A stretch of DNA of 64,000 bases from Flavihumibacter petaseus NBRC 106054 (GCF_000974785.1 NZ_BBWV01000002.1:62001-126000); one strand, 5' to 3'. Counted from the first letter of the stretch, positions 1 to 9,744 are shown. The notes: generated by a model from the sequence alone, not told the origin. Made by a program: numbers and translations.

Positions 1-21
1 CATCTCGAGGTCGAAAACCAT
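1..21 (-). CDS. Possible start of aconitate hydratase (partial)
   Basis: A minus-strand ATG at 19-21 opens seven codons reading MVFDLEM before the window ends. Aconitases of Bacteroidota commonly begin with a very similar M-x-FD-x-EM stretch, which is the only basis for the name. Seven residues are far too few for assignment, so this is an inference; it could be any gene running left, or nothing. Confidence 0.25.
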
Positions 22-100
22 AGCGTAATTATTATAAGTTTAACCTGTAGGATTGCGTTCTGGAACCGCGAATTTACCGATAAATGCGTTAATTTGTGTC

Positions 101-322
101 ATGAAGAATATCAAGCACTTTATTGAGTGGCATGTGTTTGGTGTTTGCTCCTACCTTGGTGAAAGAATGGGCATAGCGCCGGCAACGATCCGCCGTTATT
201 TTATGTACATCTCCCTGTTGACAATGGGCTCCCCCATTATCTTTTACATCTTCACTGCATTTTGGATGAATGTAAAACAGTATATGTATGATCGCAGGCG
301 CAATCCGCTTCGTTATTTTTAA
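101..322 (+). CDS. PspC-domain small membrane protein
   Basis: A 73-residue protein starting MKNIKHFIEW. It shows the PspC-domain layout: a short segment with GVCSYLGERMGI, in which Bacteroidota members keep a cytosolic helix-turn part, then one hydrophobic segment (about residues 34-55) and a basic tail rich in arginine. PspC proteins in other bacteria take part in envelope stress responses; in Bacteroidota single-domain versions are common and their role is not established. An in-frame ATG at 53 exists, but the extra 16 residues are not typical of the family, so the start at 101 is preferred. It stands alone, convergent with the next gene. Confidence 0.7.
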   Translation: MKNIKHFIEWHVFGVCSYLGERMGIAPATIRRYFMYISLLTMGSPIIFYIFTAFWMNVKQYMYDRRRNPLRYF

Positions 323-355
323 ATAGTCCCCGCTGTTTTCGGTTGCTCCCGGTAG

Positions 356-901
356 TTATTCCGGCTTCCTGAATTTTTCTTCCATGGTCTGGTTGAATGC
401 TGCAGAAGCATCCGGTGGGATCGACAGGTATGACCATTGTTCTTTCCGGATAATTTTGGCGAGAAAGACGATCTGCCCCACATGATAGGCATAATGCGCC
501 AGTTGCCGGTTGATGGCATCTATCGCTGTGTGGGGTTCATGCCTTATCGTAACTTTCTTTTCAAGATCGCCTGGTTTCAGTTTCTCCAGGTTGCTGAACA
601 GCACCGACCAGGCGTCCTCCCACCGGATGCGCTCCGCAGCTTCTTCCCATACGGTAACGGTCAGAAACTCGCTGTCACGGTTCCGCCATTCCTTTTCGCC
701 GTCACTGGTGCCGAAATCCGTAAACCGGCTCAGCATGTTTCCGACCATATGGTGTACGATCACAGCAACGCTGTTGGCCCCCGGGGCCGGCTCAACAATC
801 ATTTCCTCCGGGGTCAGCTGGGCTATGGCTTTATCCGCCAGGTCCTTGTATCCCCTGAATCGCGACAATACACTCTGAATATAAATTTCCTGTAAGGTCA
901 T
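356..901 (-). CDS. DinB-superfamily protein (DUF1572-like)
   Basis: A 181-residue soluble protein with the four-helix DinB fold pattern. Histidines sit at the expected metal-binding places: HHM near residue 50 (VAVIVHHMVGNMLSRF) and HYAYHVGQI near residue 136. DinB/DUF1572 proteins are metal-dependent and several act as thiol transferases, but the substrate of this branch is unknown. It lies 9 bases downstream of the ggt stop and reads the other way from the PspC gene, so it could be co-transcribed with its right-hand neighbour region. Its length is normal for the family. Confidence 0.8.
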   Translation of the reverse strand: MTLQEIYIQSVLSRFRGYKDLADKAIAQLTPEEMIVEPAPGANSVAVIVHHMVGNMLSRFTDFGTSDGEKEWRNRDSEFLTVTVWEEAAERIRWEDAWSVLFSNLEKLKPGDLEKKVTIRHEPHTAIDAINRQLAHYAYHVGQIVFLAKIIRKEQWSYLSIPPDASAAFNQTMEEKFRKPE

Positions 902-910
902 GTACTGGTA

Positions 911-2605
911 TTAATATCCTGCGGCGGTATCGTCTCCCCTGAAATCACCCACCGCTTCGATCTTGCCGTTATCGATCACAATCAACTCTGTTCGACCGAT
1001 ATGCCCGCGGCTGTTCACCTTGTAACCCATCCTTTCCATGGTGGCTTTCAGTGCCTCCGGAAACTCCTTTTCCACATAGAGCGTGTCGGGAAGCCACTGC
1101 ATGTGGAACTTGGGTTGATTGACAGCATCCAGGGCACTTAGTTTGAAATCTATAAGATTCAGGAGGGTCTGATACAGCGAAGTGGTGATGGTGGTTCCCC
1201 CGGGAGTGCCGGTCACATATACCGGTTTTCCAGAACGCAACACGATCACCGGTGTCATTGAACTCAGCATGCGTTTGCCGGGGGCGATGGCATTCGCTTC
1301 ACCGCCAACAGCACCATACATGTTCGGCACGCCGGGTTTTACACTGAAGTCATCCATCTCGTTGTTCAGCAGGAATCCTGCACCACCCACCACGGTATGC
1401 GAGCCATAGCCACCGTTAAGCGTTGTAGTAAGTGAAACAGCATTGCCTTCTTTGTCTGCCACACTCAGGTGGGTAGTTTCTTCAGATTCTTTGGTAACAT
1501 CTCCGGACGCAATCCGGCGGCTGTCGCCCGCTGTATCTGGCTGGTATAACCGAAGCCGGCTGGTAATATAGTCGTCACTCAGCAGCGTTTTGACCGGAAC
1601 CGCATAAAAATCAGGATCGCCCAGAAATTTTGCGCGATCTGCATAAGCCAGCCTTTCGATCTCCGTCATCAGTTGTACCGATTTCGGGGTGTGAAATCCG
1701 AAACTATCAATCGGGAAACGGGCGGTCATCTTCATCATCATCGGCAGCAGTACGCCACCGCTGCTGGGCAATGGCATGGTCACCACGCGATGCCCTTTAT
1801 ACTCAAATACGGAGGCATCCCGCCATACAGCATCATATTTTTTCAGGTCTTCCAGGCTGATCATTCCTTTTCCCCGGTCCATTTCCGCTACGATCAGCCT
1901 TGCGGTTTTCCCTTCATAAAACCCCTTTTTCCCCTGGTCGCGTATACGGATGAGCGTTTCCGCAAGTTCTTTCTGCACCAGGGTATCGCCGGCTTTCCAG
2001 GGAATGTCTTTCACAAAGGCAGTGGGACGGGTATTGTTCTTTACAAACAATTCACGGTCATCATTCAAATCAGCTGCTTCAGCACCGGTGATCACAAATC
2101 CTTTTGCTGCCAGGTCGATGGCTGGCTGGATCAGTTGTTTGAAAGGCAACCTGGCGTAGGGCATGGCTTTAAAGATCCCCGCTACCGCACCCGGAACGCC
2201 GGCCGCCAGGTGGCCGTGCTGGCTTTTGTTGAGGTCGGCGTTGCCATTGGCATCAAGGTACATATCGCGCGATCCTTTCAGGGGTGCTTTTTCCCGGAAA
2301 TCAAGGGTGAGGTCTTTTCCGCCGGAAAGATGAATGACCATAAATCCGCCTCCGCCAATATTCCCCGCACCCGGATAAACCACTGCCAGCGCAAGTTGTG
2401 TGGCGATAGCGGCATCAACGGCATTTCCCCCTTTACGAAGGATCATCACACCCACCTGGCTCGCCAGCGGATGGGCAGCCACCACGGCACCATTAGCCCC
2501 GGTAAAATGCTTGCTGATGCTATATTGATAAGGATTGAACTTGTCTTGCGCCGTAACTGCCAGGACCAGGACAAGGAAAAAAGCCGGGGAGATCAGGTAT
2601 TTCAT
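911..2605 (-). CDS. ggt: Gamma-glutamyltransferase
   Basis: A 564-residue precursor starting MKYLISPAFF with a signal peptide ending near TAQ. Family members hydrolyse or transfer the gamma-glutamyl group of glutathione in the periplasm. The precursor cuts itself before a threonine: the motif TTHLSV is present, with the first T at residue 377, which would give subunits of about 376 and 188 residues. GYGS and NNEMDDF motifs of the small subunit follow. A longer in-frame start at 2659 would put 18 charged residues before the signal peptide, so 2605 is chosen. It is divergent from the M14 peptidase gene across 88 bases. Confidence 0.95.
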   Translation of the reverse strand: MKYLISPAFFLVLVLAVTAQDKFNPYQYSISKHFTGANGAVVAAHPLASQVGVMILRKGGNAVDAAIATQLALAVVYPGAGNIGGGGFMVIHLSGGKDLTLDFREKAPLKGSRDMYLDANGNADLNKSQHGHLAAGVPGAVAGIFKAMPYARLPFKQLIQPAIDLAAKGFVITGAEAADLNDDRELFVKNNTRPTAFVKDIPWKAGDTLVQKELAETLIRIRDQGKKGFYEGKTARLIVAEMDRGKGMISLEDLKKYDAVWRDASVFEYKGHRVVTMPLPSSGGVLLPMMMKMTARFPIDSFGFHTPKSVQLMTEIERLAYADRAKFLGDPDFYAVPVKTLLSDDYITSRLRLYQPDTAGDSRRIASGDVTKESEETTHLSVADKEGNAVSLTTTLNGGYGSHTVVGGAGFLLNNEMDDFSVKPGVPNMYGAVGGEANAIAPGKRMLSSMTPVIVLRSGKPVYVTGTPGGTTITTSLYQTLLNLIDFKLSALDAVNQPKFHMQWLPDTLYVEKEFPEALKATMERMGYKVNSRGHIGRTELIVIDNGKIEAVGDFRGDDTAAGY

Positions 2606-2693
2606 GCTAACGGATGATTTGCCGATAAATATAGCAATTGTAGAATTCCTTAGCTTCACAGCTTCTTTTTCGAATCAAAGCGCTAATCAACCA

Positions 2694-5216
2694 ATGAAAA
2701 GATTGATCTGGACGGCAGGTTTCATGCTTTCCGTACTGGCCATGACGGCCCAATTGAAATCTCCCGAACAATTCCTCGGCTATCTTCCCGGCACCCGTTA
2801 TACGCCCCATTACAAGATCGTTCAGTATTTCCAGCACGTCGCCCAGCAGTTGCCTGCCCAGGTGAAAGTGGAACAGTATGGTGAAACCAATGAGGGACGC
2901 CCTTTATTGCTGGCCACCATTGCATCTGCAGAAAACCTCTCGCGCATTGATGCGATCCGTGCGAACAACCTGCGTCTCGCCAACGCCGCTAAAGACAAGG
3001 CAGCGGCGGATGAAAACGCACCGGTGATCGTGTGGCTCAGCTACAATGTTCACGGCAATGAAACGTCTTCTTCCGAAGCAGCGATGATGACGCTGTATGA
3101 GCTCGTCAACCCTTCAAGTAGAAATTCTGCCGAATGGTTGAAGAATACGGTCGTTTTGATCGACCCCTGCCTCAATCCCGATGGCCGCGACCGCTATGTT
3201 AACTGGTACACGACCATGATCGGTAAAAACATCAACCCGCAACCGCTTGCCCGGGAACATCGTGAACCCTGGCCCGGTGGCAGGAGCAACCACTATAATT
3301 TTGACCTGAACCGCGACTGGGCCTGGCAAAGCCAGGTGGAGAGCAAGGCCAGGGTGAAGAAATACAATGAATGGCTGCCGCAGGTTCATGTGGATTTTCA
3401 CGAACAGGGATTCAATGAACCCTACTATTTCGCGCCTGCAGCAGAACCTTTCCATGAAGTGATCACCCAGTGGCAGCGCGATTTCCAGATCCAGATCGGA
3501 AAGAACCATGCAAAATATTTCGACCAGAACGGCTGGTTGTATTTTACCAAAGAACGCTTTGACCTTTTTTACCCTTCATACGGGGATACCTACCCGATCT
3601 ACAGCGGCTCCATCGGCATGACCTATGAGCAGGGCGGTATCCGCGCTGGTCTCGGTATTGTGAATGAAGACGGCGACACAGTTACCCTGCGTGAACGCGC
3701 CCTCCATCATTTCACCACGGGCATCAGCACGGTGGAGCTGTCCGCAAAAAATGCTCAGAAACTGGTACATGAATTCCGGTCCTATTTCCAGAAAGTGATC
3801 AACACGCCTGCTGGTGATTACAAATCGTGGGTGATCAAAAGTGATGGCACCGACCGCGTAACACGTCTCACGCAGTTGCTCGACAATAACCAGGTGGATT
3901 GGGCCTGGGCCCAGGCTGGCGCTGGTGCCGGTTTCAACTATTTCAGCGGCAAACAGGAGAATTTTAGAATAGAAGCAGGAGATATCGTGATCAACCTCAA
4001 CCAGCCCAAAGGAAATTTCGTCAAAGTGCTGTTTGAGCGTGATTCCAAACTGAGCGACTCCGCTACTTACGACATTACTGCCTGGTCGATTCCTTTTGTA
4101 TATGGACTCAATGCCTACGGATTGAAAACCTTCAACACGGCCACCACCAAAACAGCACCGGCTGCATCTGCTGCACCTGCAGTAATTGCCAACGCCTATG
4201 CCTATGCGGTAAAGTGGGACGGACTGAACAGTGCTAAGTTCCTCTCTGCTGTGCTTCAAAAAGGCATCAAAGTGCGTTATGCCGAACAACCTTTCTCTAT
4301 CGGAACGGAAAACTTCGAGAAAGGCACCCTGCTGCTGACCCGTGCAGCCAATGGTGGTAAGCCACTCGAGAATGCAGTGACAGAGGCGGGAAAACAAACC
4401 GGCACAGTGGTATACCCTGTTGCATCAGGATTTGTTGACAAAGGTTTTGACTTTGGTTCCGACCGCGTACGCATCATTAACGCACCAAAAGTCGCCCTAC
4501 TGACCGGTGACAATATTTCTTCCCTCGGCGCCGGTGAGATCTGGCATTTCTTTGATCAGCAACTCGGTTACCCGGTTACGCTGTTGTCAGCAAAAGATTT
4601 CCTGGGAGAGGGGATGAACCAGTACGATGTATTGATACTGGCCGACGGTTATTATGATTTCTTTTCTAAAAAAGACAATAATGATGACCTGAAAAACTGG
4701 GTAAGACGAGGCGGAAAAATTATCGCGCTGGAATCAGCAGTATCCCAGATGGCAAGGGCCGACTGGGGGATCCGCCTGAAGGCTGATGATGATGACGACG
4801 ACAAAAAAGAAGACAGCAAAAAGGTGGACTATACACTGCTGAAAAAATATGAGGACCGTGAAAGGGATTACCTGTCGAACAGTATGCCCGGTTCAATCTT
4901 CCGCGTGGAGCTCGACAATTCACACCCTCTCGGTTTCGGCTACCCGAAGTATTATTATACCCTGAAACAGGACGTTAACCTCTATGACTACATTAAGGAA
5001 AATGGTTGGAACGTGGGCATTGTGCGGAAAGACAATTATGTGAGTGGTTTTACCGGCAGCGGAATTAAGAATAAATTGAAGGACGGCTGGTTGCTTGGTG
5101 TACAGGATATCGGCCGTGGCCATGTGGTTTATTTCGCTGACGACCCGATCTTCAGGAGTTTTTGGGAAAACGGTAAACTTCTTTTTTCCAATGCTGTTTT
5201 CCTGGTAGGTCAATAA
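2694..5216 (+). CDS. Secreted M14-family zinc carboxypeptidase
   Basis: An 840-residue protein with a signal peptide (MKRLIWTAGF to about residue 20). Zinc ligands of the M14 fold are visible: H120-x-x-E123 in VHGNETSSSEA and H236 in VDFHEQG, and the catalytic glutamate is probably E312 in MTYEQGG. Asn-Pro-Asp-Gly and DLNRDW motifs lie between them. The C-terminal 350 residues resemble the class I glutamine-amidotransferase-like tail found on Bacteroidota M14 proteins. A run of six aspartates followed by lysines near residue 700 is a hydrophilic loop. The start at 2694 puts the signal peptide at the N-terminus. The PIG-L gene follows after 12 bases, so the two are probably one transcript. Confidence 0.9.
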   Translation: MKRLIWTAGFMLSVLAMTAQLKSPEQFLGYLPGTRYTPHYKIVQYFQHVAQQLPAQVKVEQYGETNEGRPLLLATIASAENLSRIDAIRANNLRLANAAKDKAAADENAPVIVWLSYNVHGNETSSSEAAMMTLYELVNPSSRNSAEWLKNTVVLIDPCLNPDGRDRYVNWYTTMIGKNINPQPLAREHREPWPGGRSNHYNFDLNRDWAWQSQVESKARVKKYNEWLPQVHVDFHEQGFNEPYYFAPAAEPFHEVITQWQRDFQIQIGKNHAKYFDQNGWLYFTKERFDLFYPSYGDTYPIYSGSIGMTYEQGGIRAGLGIVNEDGDTVTLRERALHHFTTGISTVELSAKNAQKLVHEFRSYFQKVINTPAGDYKSWVIKSDGTDRVTRLTQLLDNNQVDWAWAQAGAGAGFNYFSGKQENFRIEAGDIVINLNQPKGNFVKVLFERDSKLSDSATYDITAWSIPFVYGLNAYGLKTFNTATTKTAPAASAAPAVIANAYAYAVKWDGLNSAKFLSAVLQKGIKVRYAEQPFSIGTENFEKGTLLLTRAANGGKPLENAVTEAGKQTGTVVYPVASGFVDKGFDFGSDRVRIINAPKVALLTGDNISSLGAGEIWHFFDQQLGYPVTLLSAKDFLGEGMNQYDVLILADGYYDFFSKKDNNDDLKNWVRRGGKIIALESAVSQMARADWGIRLKADDDDDDKKEDSKKVDYTLLKKYEDRERDYLSNSMPGSIFRVELDNSHPLGFGYPKYYYTLKQDVNLYDYIKENGWNVGIVRKDNYVSGFTGSGIKNKLKDGWLLGVQDIGRGHVVYFADDPIFRSFWENGKLLFSNAVFLVGQ

Positions 5217-5228
5217 TGCTCAAATTCA

Positions 5229-7748
5229 ATGCGTAGTAGCAAGTTATTTTTCGCCCTGCTGGGTTCGCTATTAGTGGTTTCCCGTTCGTTCGGACAGGCA
5301 CCCCCCGTTACTTCATCAGCCGATATCCTGTTGCAGCTGCAGAAACTTAAAGTACTGGGGTCAGTGCTGTATGTGGCTGCCCACCCGGATGACGAGAACA
5401 CCAGGTTACTGGCCTACCTGGCGCGGGATAAAAAGTATCGTACCGGTTACCTCTCCCTCACGCGGGGTGACGGCGGCCAGAACCTGATCGGAGATGAACA
5501 GGGCGTGTCGCTCGGGCTGATCCGCACGCAGGAGCTGCTTGCTGCACGGAGAATAGACGGTGCAGAACAGTTTTTCTCCCGGGCCTACGATTTCGGTTTT
5601 TCCAAGTCTACAGAAGAGGCACTGCGCATCTGGAAAAAAGATAAGATCCTGTCCGATGTTGTCTGGATCATCCGGAAATTCCAGCCGGATGTGATCATCA
5701 CCCGCTTTCCGCCGGATGCCCGTGCGGGCCATGGGCATCACTCGGCATCTGCGGCCCTGGCAATCGAAGCCTTCCGCGCGGCTGCCGATCCCAAAATGTT
5801 CCCGGAACAATTGCAGTTCGTGCAACCCTGGCAGGCAAAACGGATCTTCTGGAACACATTCAATTTTGGCAGCGTCAATACACAAAGCGAGAACCAGTTC
5901 AAGCTGGATGTCGGCGGCTTCAATCCACTGGTGGGAAAAAGTTACGGGGAGATCGCTGCGGAAAGCAGGAGCCAGCACAAGAGCCAGGGATTTGGTGTGC
6001 CCAGGCAAAGGGGCGTGTCGTTTGAATATTTCTCGCTTACCGGCGGCGATTCCGTTAAGACCGACCTCCTTGAGGGAGTTGCCACTGACTGGAGCCGCAC
6101 GGGGAATGCCGACCTGAACCCGATGGTCGACAAGGTCATCGCAAACTATAATCCACTGCAGCCATCGGCAATTGTGCCGGACCTGTTGACCTTGCGGACT
6201 GCCATCAATGAACGCAGCAGCAACGCTGCAAAGTACTGGGTGCAACAAAAAACAAAAGAGATCGATGCACTGGTGAAAGCCTGTCTCGGCATGTATGCGG
6301 AAGCTGTTACCAACCAGCAGGTAGCTGTAACGGGCGACAGTCTGCAGATTACCATCAATGTGGTGAACCGCGGACCCCTCCCGGTAACCGGTGTGAAGAT
6401 CCAATACCAGGATACCAGTTTTGTGGTCGCACCCACTGCGGTGAACAACCAGTTGTTTACGGTGGTGATCCGCAGGCCTGTGTTTGATGATTTTATGGCT
6501 GACCAGCCCTACTGGCTCCGCGAACAGATGGACACCGGCAGTTTTACCGTGCACACACCACTGCTGATTGGTTACCCGCAAAATCCTGTGCGGGGACTGC
6601 AGGTCGGTTATACCATTGACCGCACCTACTTTACGGAGGAGCTGCCGCTACAGTATAAGTTCACTGACCCTGTCAAGGGAGAAATTTACCAGCCGGTTTT
6701 TGCAGTGCCACCCATCGTGGTGGGATCGCTGCCACCGGTAATTTTGAACAACCTGGTGCCGAAACACAAACAGCAGATCGAGGTCTCCTACAAATCTTAC
6801 ATGCAGAAAGATGCTGCCAAAGGAACCATTCGTTTTGAAATGATCGGCAACAAGGGCGCAAAAGATAAAAATCTGCCGGTCGACATGGCATTCAACAAGA
6901 ACCAGCTGCAGCGTTATAATATTTCCTTCGATAGCCTTTTCTCCAAAGAGAAACCACAACAGATCTATCCTTATATTGAAGTAAAGGATAGTTCAAAAGT
7001 GAAGCGCTACAACAATGCGATGAAGCTGATCCAGTACGATCATATTCCCACCGTTCACTATTTCTTTCCCAACAATATCCGCGTGATCAATGAAGAGATC
7101 CGGACAGTTGGAAAGCTGATCGGCTACATTCCCGGATCTGGTGATGGCATTCCCGAAGCCCTGAAGCAAATGGGTTTCACGGTTGAAAACCTGGATGAAG
7201 GAGCGCTGGCTTCGGTTGACCTGGGCCGTTATGATGCTATTATTACCGGCGTCAGGGCTTACAATGTGAAAGAGAGCCTCAATAATAATTACGACCGGTT
7301 GATGCGGTATGTGTCGGAAGGCGGCAACCTGATCGTGCAATACAATACCAGCAGCCAGATCGGACCCGTAAAAGCAAAGATCGGACCGTATCCGTTCAAT
7401 ATTTCCCGTACAAGGGTAACGGATGAAAAGGCTGCTGTGACCATCCTGGATGCCAATAGTCCCATCCTTAACTACCCAAACAAGATCGGGCCGGCTGATT
7501 TTGACGGCTGGATCCAGGAAAGAAGCATTTATCATGCAGCCGGCTGGGATTCACACTACCAGCCCCTGTTCAGCATGCATGATGCGGGGGAAGACGCCGA
7601 CAGCGGCAGCCTGATCTATACCCGCTACGGGAAAGGTTTTTTTACGTATACTGGTATTGTGTTTTTCCGCGAATTGCCTGCCGGTGTGCCTGGCGCGTAC
7701 CGCCTGCTGGCGAATCTGATTGCTCTGAACCAAAAAAAGGGATTCTGA
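5229..7748 (+). CDS. Secreted PIG-L/LmbE-family deacetylase
   Basis: An 839-residue protein with an N-terminal signal peptide. The PIG-L domain (about residues 45-300) carries the zinc motif AAHPDDE with H52, D54, D55 and E56, and a later GHHSAS segment that supplies another ligand. Known members deacetylate N-acetylglucosamine conjugates. The C-terminal half contains an NEW1-like/beta-rich region and a glutamine-amidotransferase-like domain with the phrase GRYDAIITGVRAYN, as in other large Bacteroidota LmbE proteins. It lies 12 bases after the M14 gene and 1 base before a tiny membrane gene. Substrate unknown; cell-envelope or polysaccharide processing is an inference. Confidence 0.9.
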   Translation: MRSSKLFFALLGSLLVVSRSFGQAPPVTSSADILLQLQKLKVLGSVLYVAAHPDDENTRLLAYLARDKKYRTGYLSLTRGDGGQNLIGDEQGVSLGLIRTQELLAARRIDGAEQFFSRAYDFGFSKSTEEALRIWKKDKILSDVVWIIRKFQPDVIITRFPPDARAGHGHHSASAALAIEAFRAAADPKMFPEQLQFVQPWQAKRIFWNTFNFGSVNTQSENQFKLDVGGFNPLVGKSYGEIAAESRSQHKSQGFGVPRQRGVSFEYFSLTGGDSVKTDLLEGVATDWSRTGNADLNPMVDKVIANYNPLQPSAIVPDLLTLRTAINERSSNAAKYWVQQKTKEIDALVKACLGMYAEAVTNQQVAVTGDSLQITINVVNRGPLPVTGVKIQYQDTSFVVAPTAVNNQLFTVVIRRPVFDDFMADQPYWLREQMDTGSFTVHTPLLIGYPQNPVRGLQVGYTIDRTYFTEELPLQYKFTDPVKGEIYQPVFAVPPIVVGSLPPVILNNLVPKHKQQIEVSYKSYMQKDAAKGTIRFEMIGNKGAKDKNLPVDMAFNKNQLQRYNISFDSLFSKEKPQQIYPYIEVKDSSKVKRYNNAMKLIQYDHIPTVHYFFPNNIRVINEEIRTVGKLIGYIPGSGDGIPEALKQMGFTVENLDEGALASVDLGRYDAIITGVRAYNVKESLNNNYDRLMRYVSEGGNLIVQYNTSSQIGPVKAKIGPYPFNISRTRVTDEKAAVTILDANSPILNYPNKIGPADFDGWIQERSIYHAAGWDSHYQPLFSMHDAGEDADSGSLIYTRYGKGFFTYTGIVFFRELPAGVPGAYRLLANLIALNQKKGF

Positions 7749-7749
7749 T

Positions 7750-7908
7750 ATGGCAACGAATCAGGGGAGGAGGGATATCGGCATCGTATTTTGCCTGGTA
7801 TTGGGGCTGCTGATCGGAGCCTTCATCAAAAGGGTCACCATTGGACTCATCATCGGGCTGGCATTGGGGCTGCTGACAGCTTCCCTGATCGCCAACCGTA
7901 AACGATAA
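7750..7908 (+). CDS. Tiny two-helix membrane protein
   Basis: A 52-residue protein starting MATNQGRRDIG. It has two hydrophobic helices rich in Gly, Leu and Ile (about residues 10-25 and 30-46), a short basic link and a basic tail ending NRKR, so both ends are likely cytoplasmic. It begins 1 base after the PIG-L stop and ends 4 bases before the next small gene, which supports a real gene in one transcript with the symporter. No family is recognised. Confidence 0.6.
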   Translation: MATNQGRRDIGIVFCLVLGLLIGAFIKRVTIGLIIGLALGLLTASLIANRKR

Positions 7909-7912
7909 CGCG

Positions 7913-8041
7913 ATGTCAATGCCATCTGAAAAAGAAAAAGTGCCGGTTTTCAAAAGCTGGACACAATGGTATGTTTTTGTGTTGCTTTTCCTGGTGGTCC
8001 TCATCATTGCTTTCCATTATTTCACCGAATTCTTTTCATGA
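7913..8041 (+). CDS. Tiny single-helix protein, symporter partner candidate
   Basis: A 42-residue protein with a charged N-terminus (about residues 1-12), a conserved-looking WTQWY turn and one hydrophobic helix to the end. Its stop overlaps the symporter start in an ATGA, the classic sign of translational coupling. The layout resembles the small accessory subunits that precede some sodium:solute symporters, but no sequence family was recognised. A role as a stability or gating partner of the transporter is inferred from position only. Confidence 0.65.
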   Translation: MSMPSEKEKVPVFKSWTQWYVFVLLFLVVLIIAFHYFTEFFS

Positions 8042-9735
8042 GCGCACTGGACTGGATCATACTGATTGCTACCCTGACCGGCATCGTGGCGTATGGCCTG
8101 TTCAAGAGCCGCAGCTCACATAATATCGATGGTTACTTCCTGAGCAACCGGTCGCTGCCCTGGTATATGGTGCTCCTCAGCATCATGGGTACCCAGGCCA
8201 GTGCCATCACTTTCCTGTCGGCACCGGGACAGGCATATTCAGACGGCATGCGCTTCGTGCAGTACTATTTCGGCGTGCCGCTGGCGATGATCGTAATCTG
8301 TATTTTTTTTGTGCCCATATTTCACCGGCTCCGGGTGGTAACGGCCTATGAATACCTGGAACAGCGCTTTGATAAAAAGACGCGCACCTTCATAGCGTTG
8401 ATCTTCCTTATCTCCCGTGGCGTTTCAACCGGTATATCCATTTATGCACCATCCATTATCCTGTCTTCCCTGCTGGGCTGGAACATTTACTGGACCAACC
8501 TTTTCATGGGGGGCTTACTGATCATCTATACCGTTACAGGCGGTGCAAAGGCAGTTGCGTATACACAGCAGCTTCAGCTGATCGTGATCTTCCTGGGCCT
8601 GTTCCTGGCAGCTTATATGACGGTACACCTGCTGCCTGACGGCATCGGCTTTCTGGATGCGCTGAAAGTAAGCGGTAAGATGGGCAGGCTCAATGTCATT
8701 ACTACCGGCAAAACGGCCAATGGATTCGACTGGAATGACCGTTACAATATATGGAGCGGATTGCTGGGCGGAGGGTTCCTGGCTTTGTCCTATTTCGGCA
8801 CTGACCAGAGCCAGGTGGGCCGCTACCTGACGGCAAGGTCCCTTTCGGAAAGCCGTATCGGGCTCCTGATGAACGGACTCGTGAAGGTGCCCATGCAGTT
8901 TGCGATTCTCCTCATCGGGGCGCTGGTCTTCACTTTTTACCAGCTGAATCCATCCCCGGTTTTTTTCAACCCGGCCGTACGTACCGAAATTCTTGACGAC
9001 AAGGCAAAAGCCTCCCTGGACGCCATTGAGGGCCGCTACCAGGCTGGCTCAACCGAACAGGCAAAACTGGTTCGTGAATATGCGTTGTCCGGAGAAGATG
9101 AACAATTCGTTCAGACTATCCGCGACAATGAAAAAGCACTGGAAATTACCAGGGAAGAATACAAGGCAAAACTGAAAGAAGTTTCACCCGCTACCGATAC
9201 TAATGATACCAACTATGTGTTTCTGCGATTTGTGATCGACCACCTGCCAACGGGACTGGTCGGATTGCTGATTGCAGTGATCTTCCTCGCTGCATGGGGA
9301 AGCATCGCGGCCGCCCTGAATTCGCTGGCGGCTTCCAGTGTCTGTGACCTGCACCAGCAGTACCAAAAGGCGCCGCCCGACCCCGAAACTTCGTTCAGGC
9401 TATCCCGTTGGTACACTTTTGCATGGGGCGTTTTCTGTATCATCGTCGCCCAGTTTGCCAACAATATGGGCAGCCTGATTGAAGCAGTCAATGTTCTGGG
9501 ATCAATTTTTTACGGCACCATGCTGGGGATCTTCCTGGTAGCCTTCTTCCTTCCGAAAGTTGGGGCCAATGCCGGCTTTTATAGTGCGATGGTAACCCAG
9601 GCTTTCATCTTCTTACTTTTCTGGAAGACCAGTATCGGTTTCCTCTGGATGAATGTAATCGGTGCAGGTTTCCTGGTACTATTTTCTTTGCTGCTCCATG
9701 CAACGCTTCCCAAACGCAGCGTGTCAAGCCCGTAA
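8038..9735 (+). CDS. Sodium:solute symporter (SSS family)
   Basis: A 565-residue inner-membrane transporter. The N-terminus MSALDWIILI begins the first helix, followed by the SSS hallmarks DGYFLSNRSLPWY, GTQASAITFLSAPGQAY and a long run of hydrophobic helices. A hydrophilic insert of about 90 residues (about 320-410) lies between late helices and ends just before TNYVFLRFVIDHLPTGLVGLL. SSS proteins couple Na+ entry to uptake of sugars, amino acids, vitamins or anions; the substrate here cannot be told. Co-transcription with secreted M14 and PIG-L hydrolases suggests uptake of something they release. An upstream in-frame start would overlap the 42-residue gene, so 8038 is chosen. Confidence 0.9.
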   Translation: MSALDWIILIATLTGIVAYGLFKSRSSHNIDGYFLSNRSLPWYMVLLSIMGTQASAITFLSAPGQAYSDGMRFVQYYFGVPLAMIVICIFFVPIFHRLRVVTAYEYLEQRFDKKTRTFIALIFLISRGVSTGISIYAPSIILSSLLGWNIYWTNLFMGGLLIIYTVTGGAKAVAYTQQLQLIVIFLGLFLAAYMTVHLLPDGIGFLDALKVSGKMGRLNVITTGKTANGFDWNDRYNIWSGLLGGGFLALSYFGTDQSQVGRYLTARSLSESRIGLLMNGLVKVPMQFAILLIGALVFTFYQLNPSPVFFNPAVRTEILDDKAKASLDAIEGRYQAGSTEQAKLVREYALSGEDEQFVQTIRDNEKALEITREEYKAKLKEVSPATDTNDTNYVFLRFVIDHLPTGLVGLLIAVIFLAAWGSIAAALNSLAASSVCDLHQQYQKAPPDPETSFRLSRWYTFAWGVFCIIVAQFANNMGSLIEAVNVLGSIFYGTMLGIFLVAFFLPKVGANAGFYSAMVTQAFIFLLFWKTSIGFLWMNVIGAGFLVLFSLLLHATLPKRSVSSP

Positions 9736-9744
9736 AGAAATGCT

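Noticed and set aside
1673-2617. Long plus-strand open frame of about 314 codons opposite ggt
   Set aside because: It is antisense to a gene with clear gamma-glutamyltransferase motifs, has no recognisable domain and no signal or start context of its own.
4780-4830. Run of aspartates and lysines in the M14 peptidase as a possible processing site
   Set aside because: Simple acidic loop; low-complexity sequence with no sign of a dedicated function.
5406-6581. Minus-strand open frame of about 391 codons inside the PIG-L gene
   Set aside because: Shadow frame of a high-G+C coding region; composition rich in His, Arg and Gln with no fold pattern.
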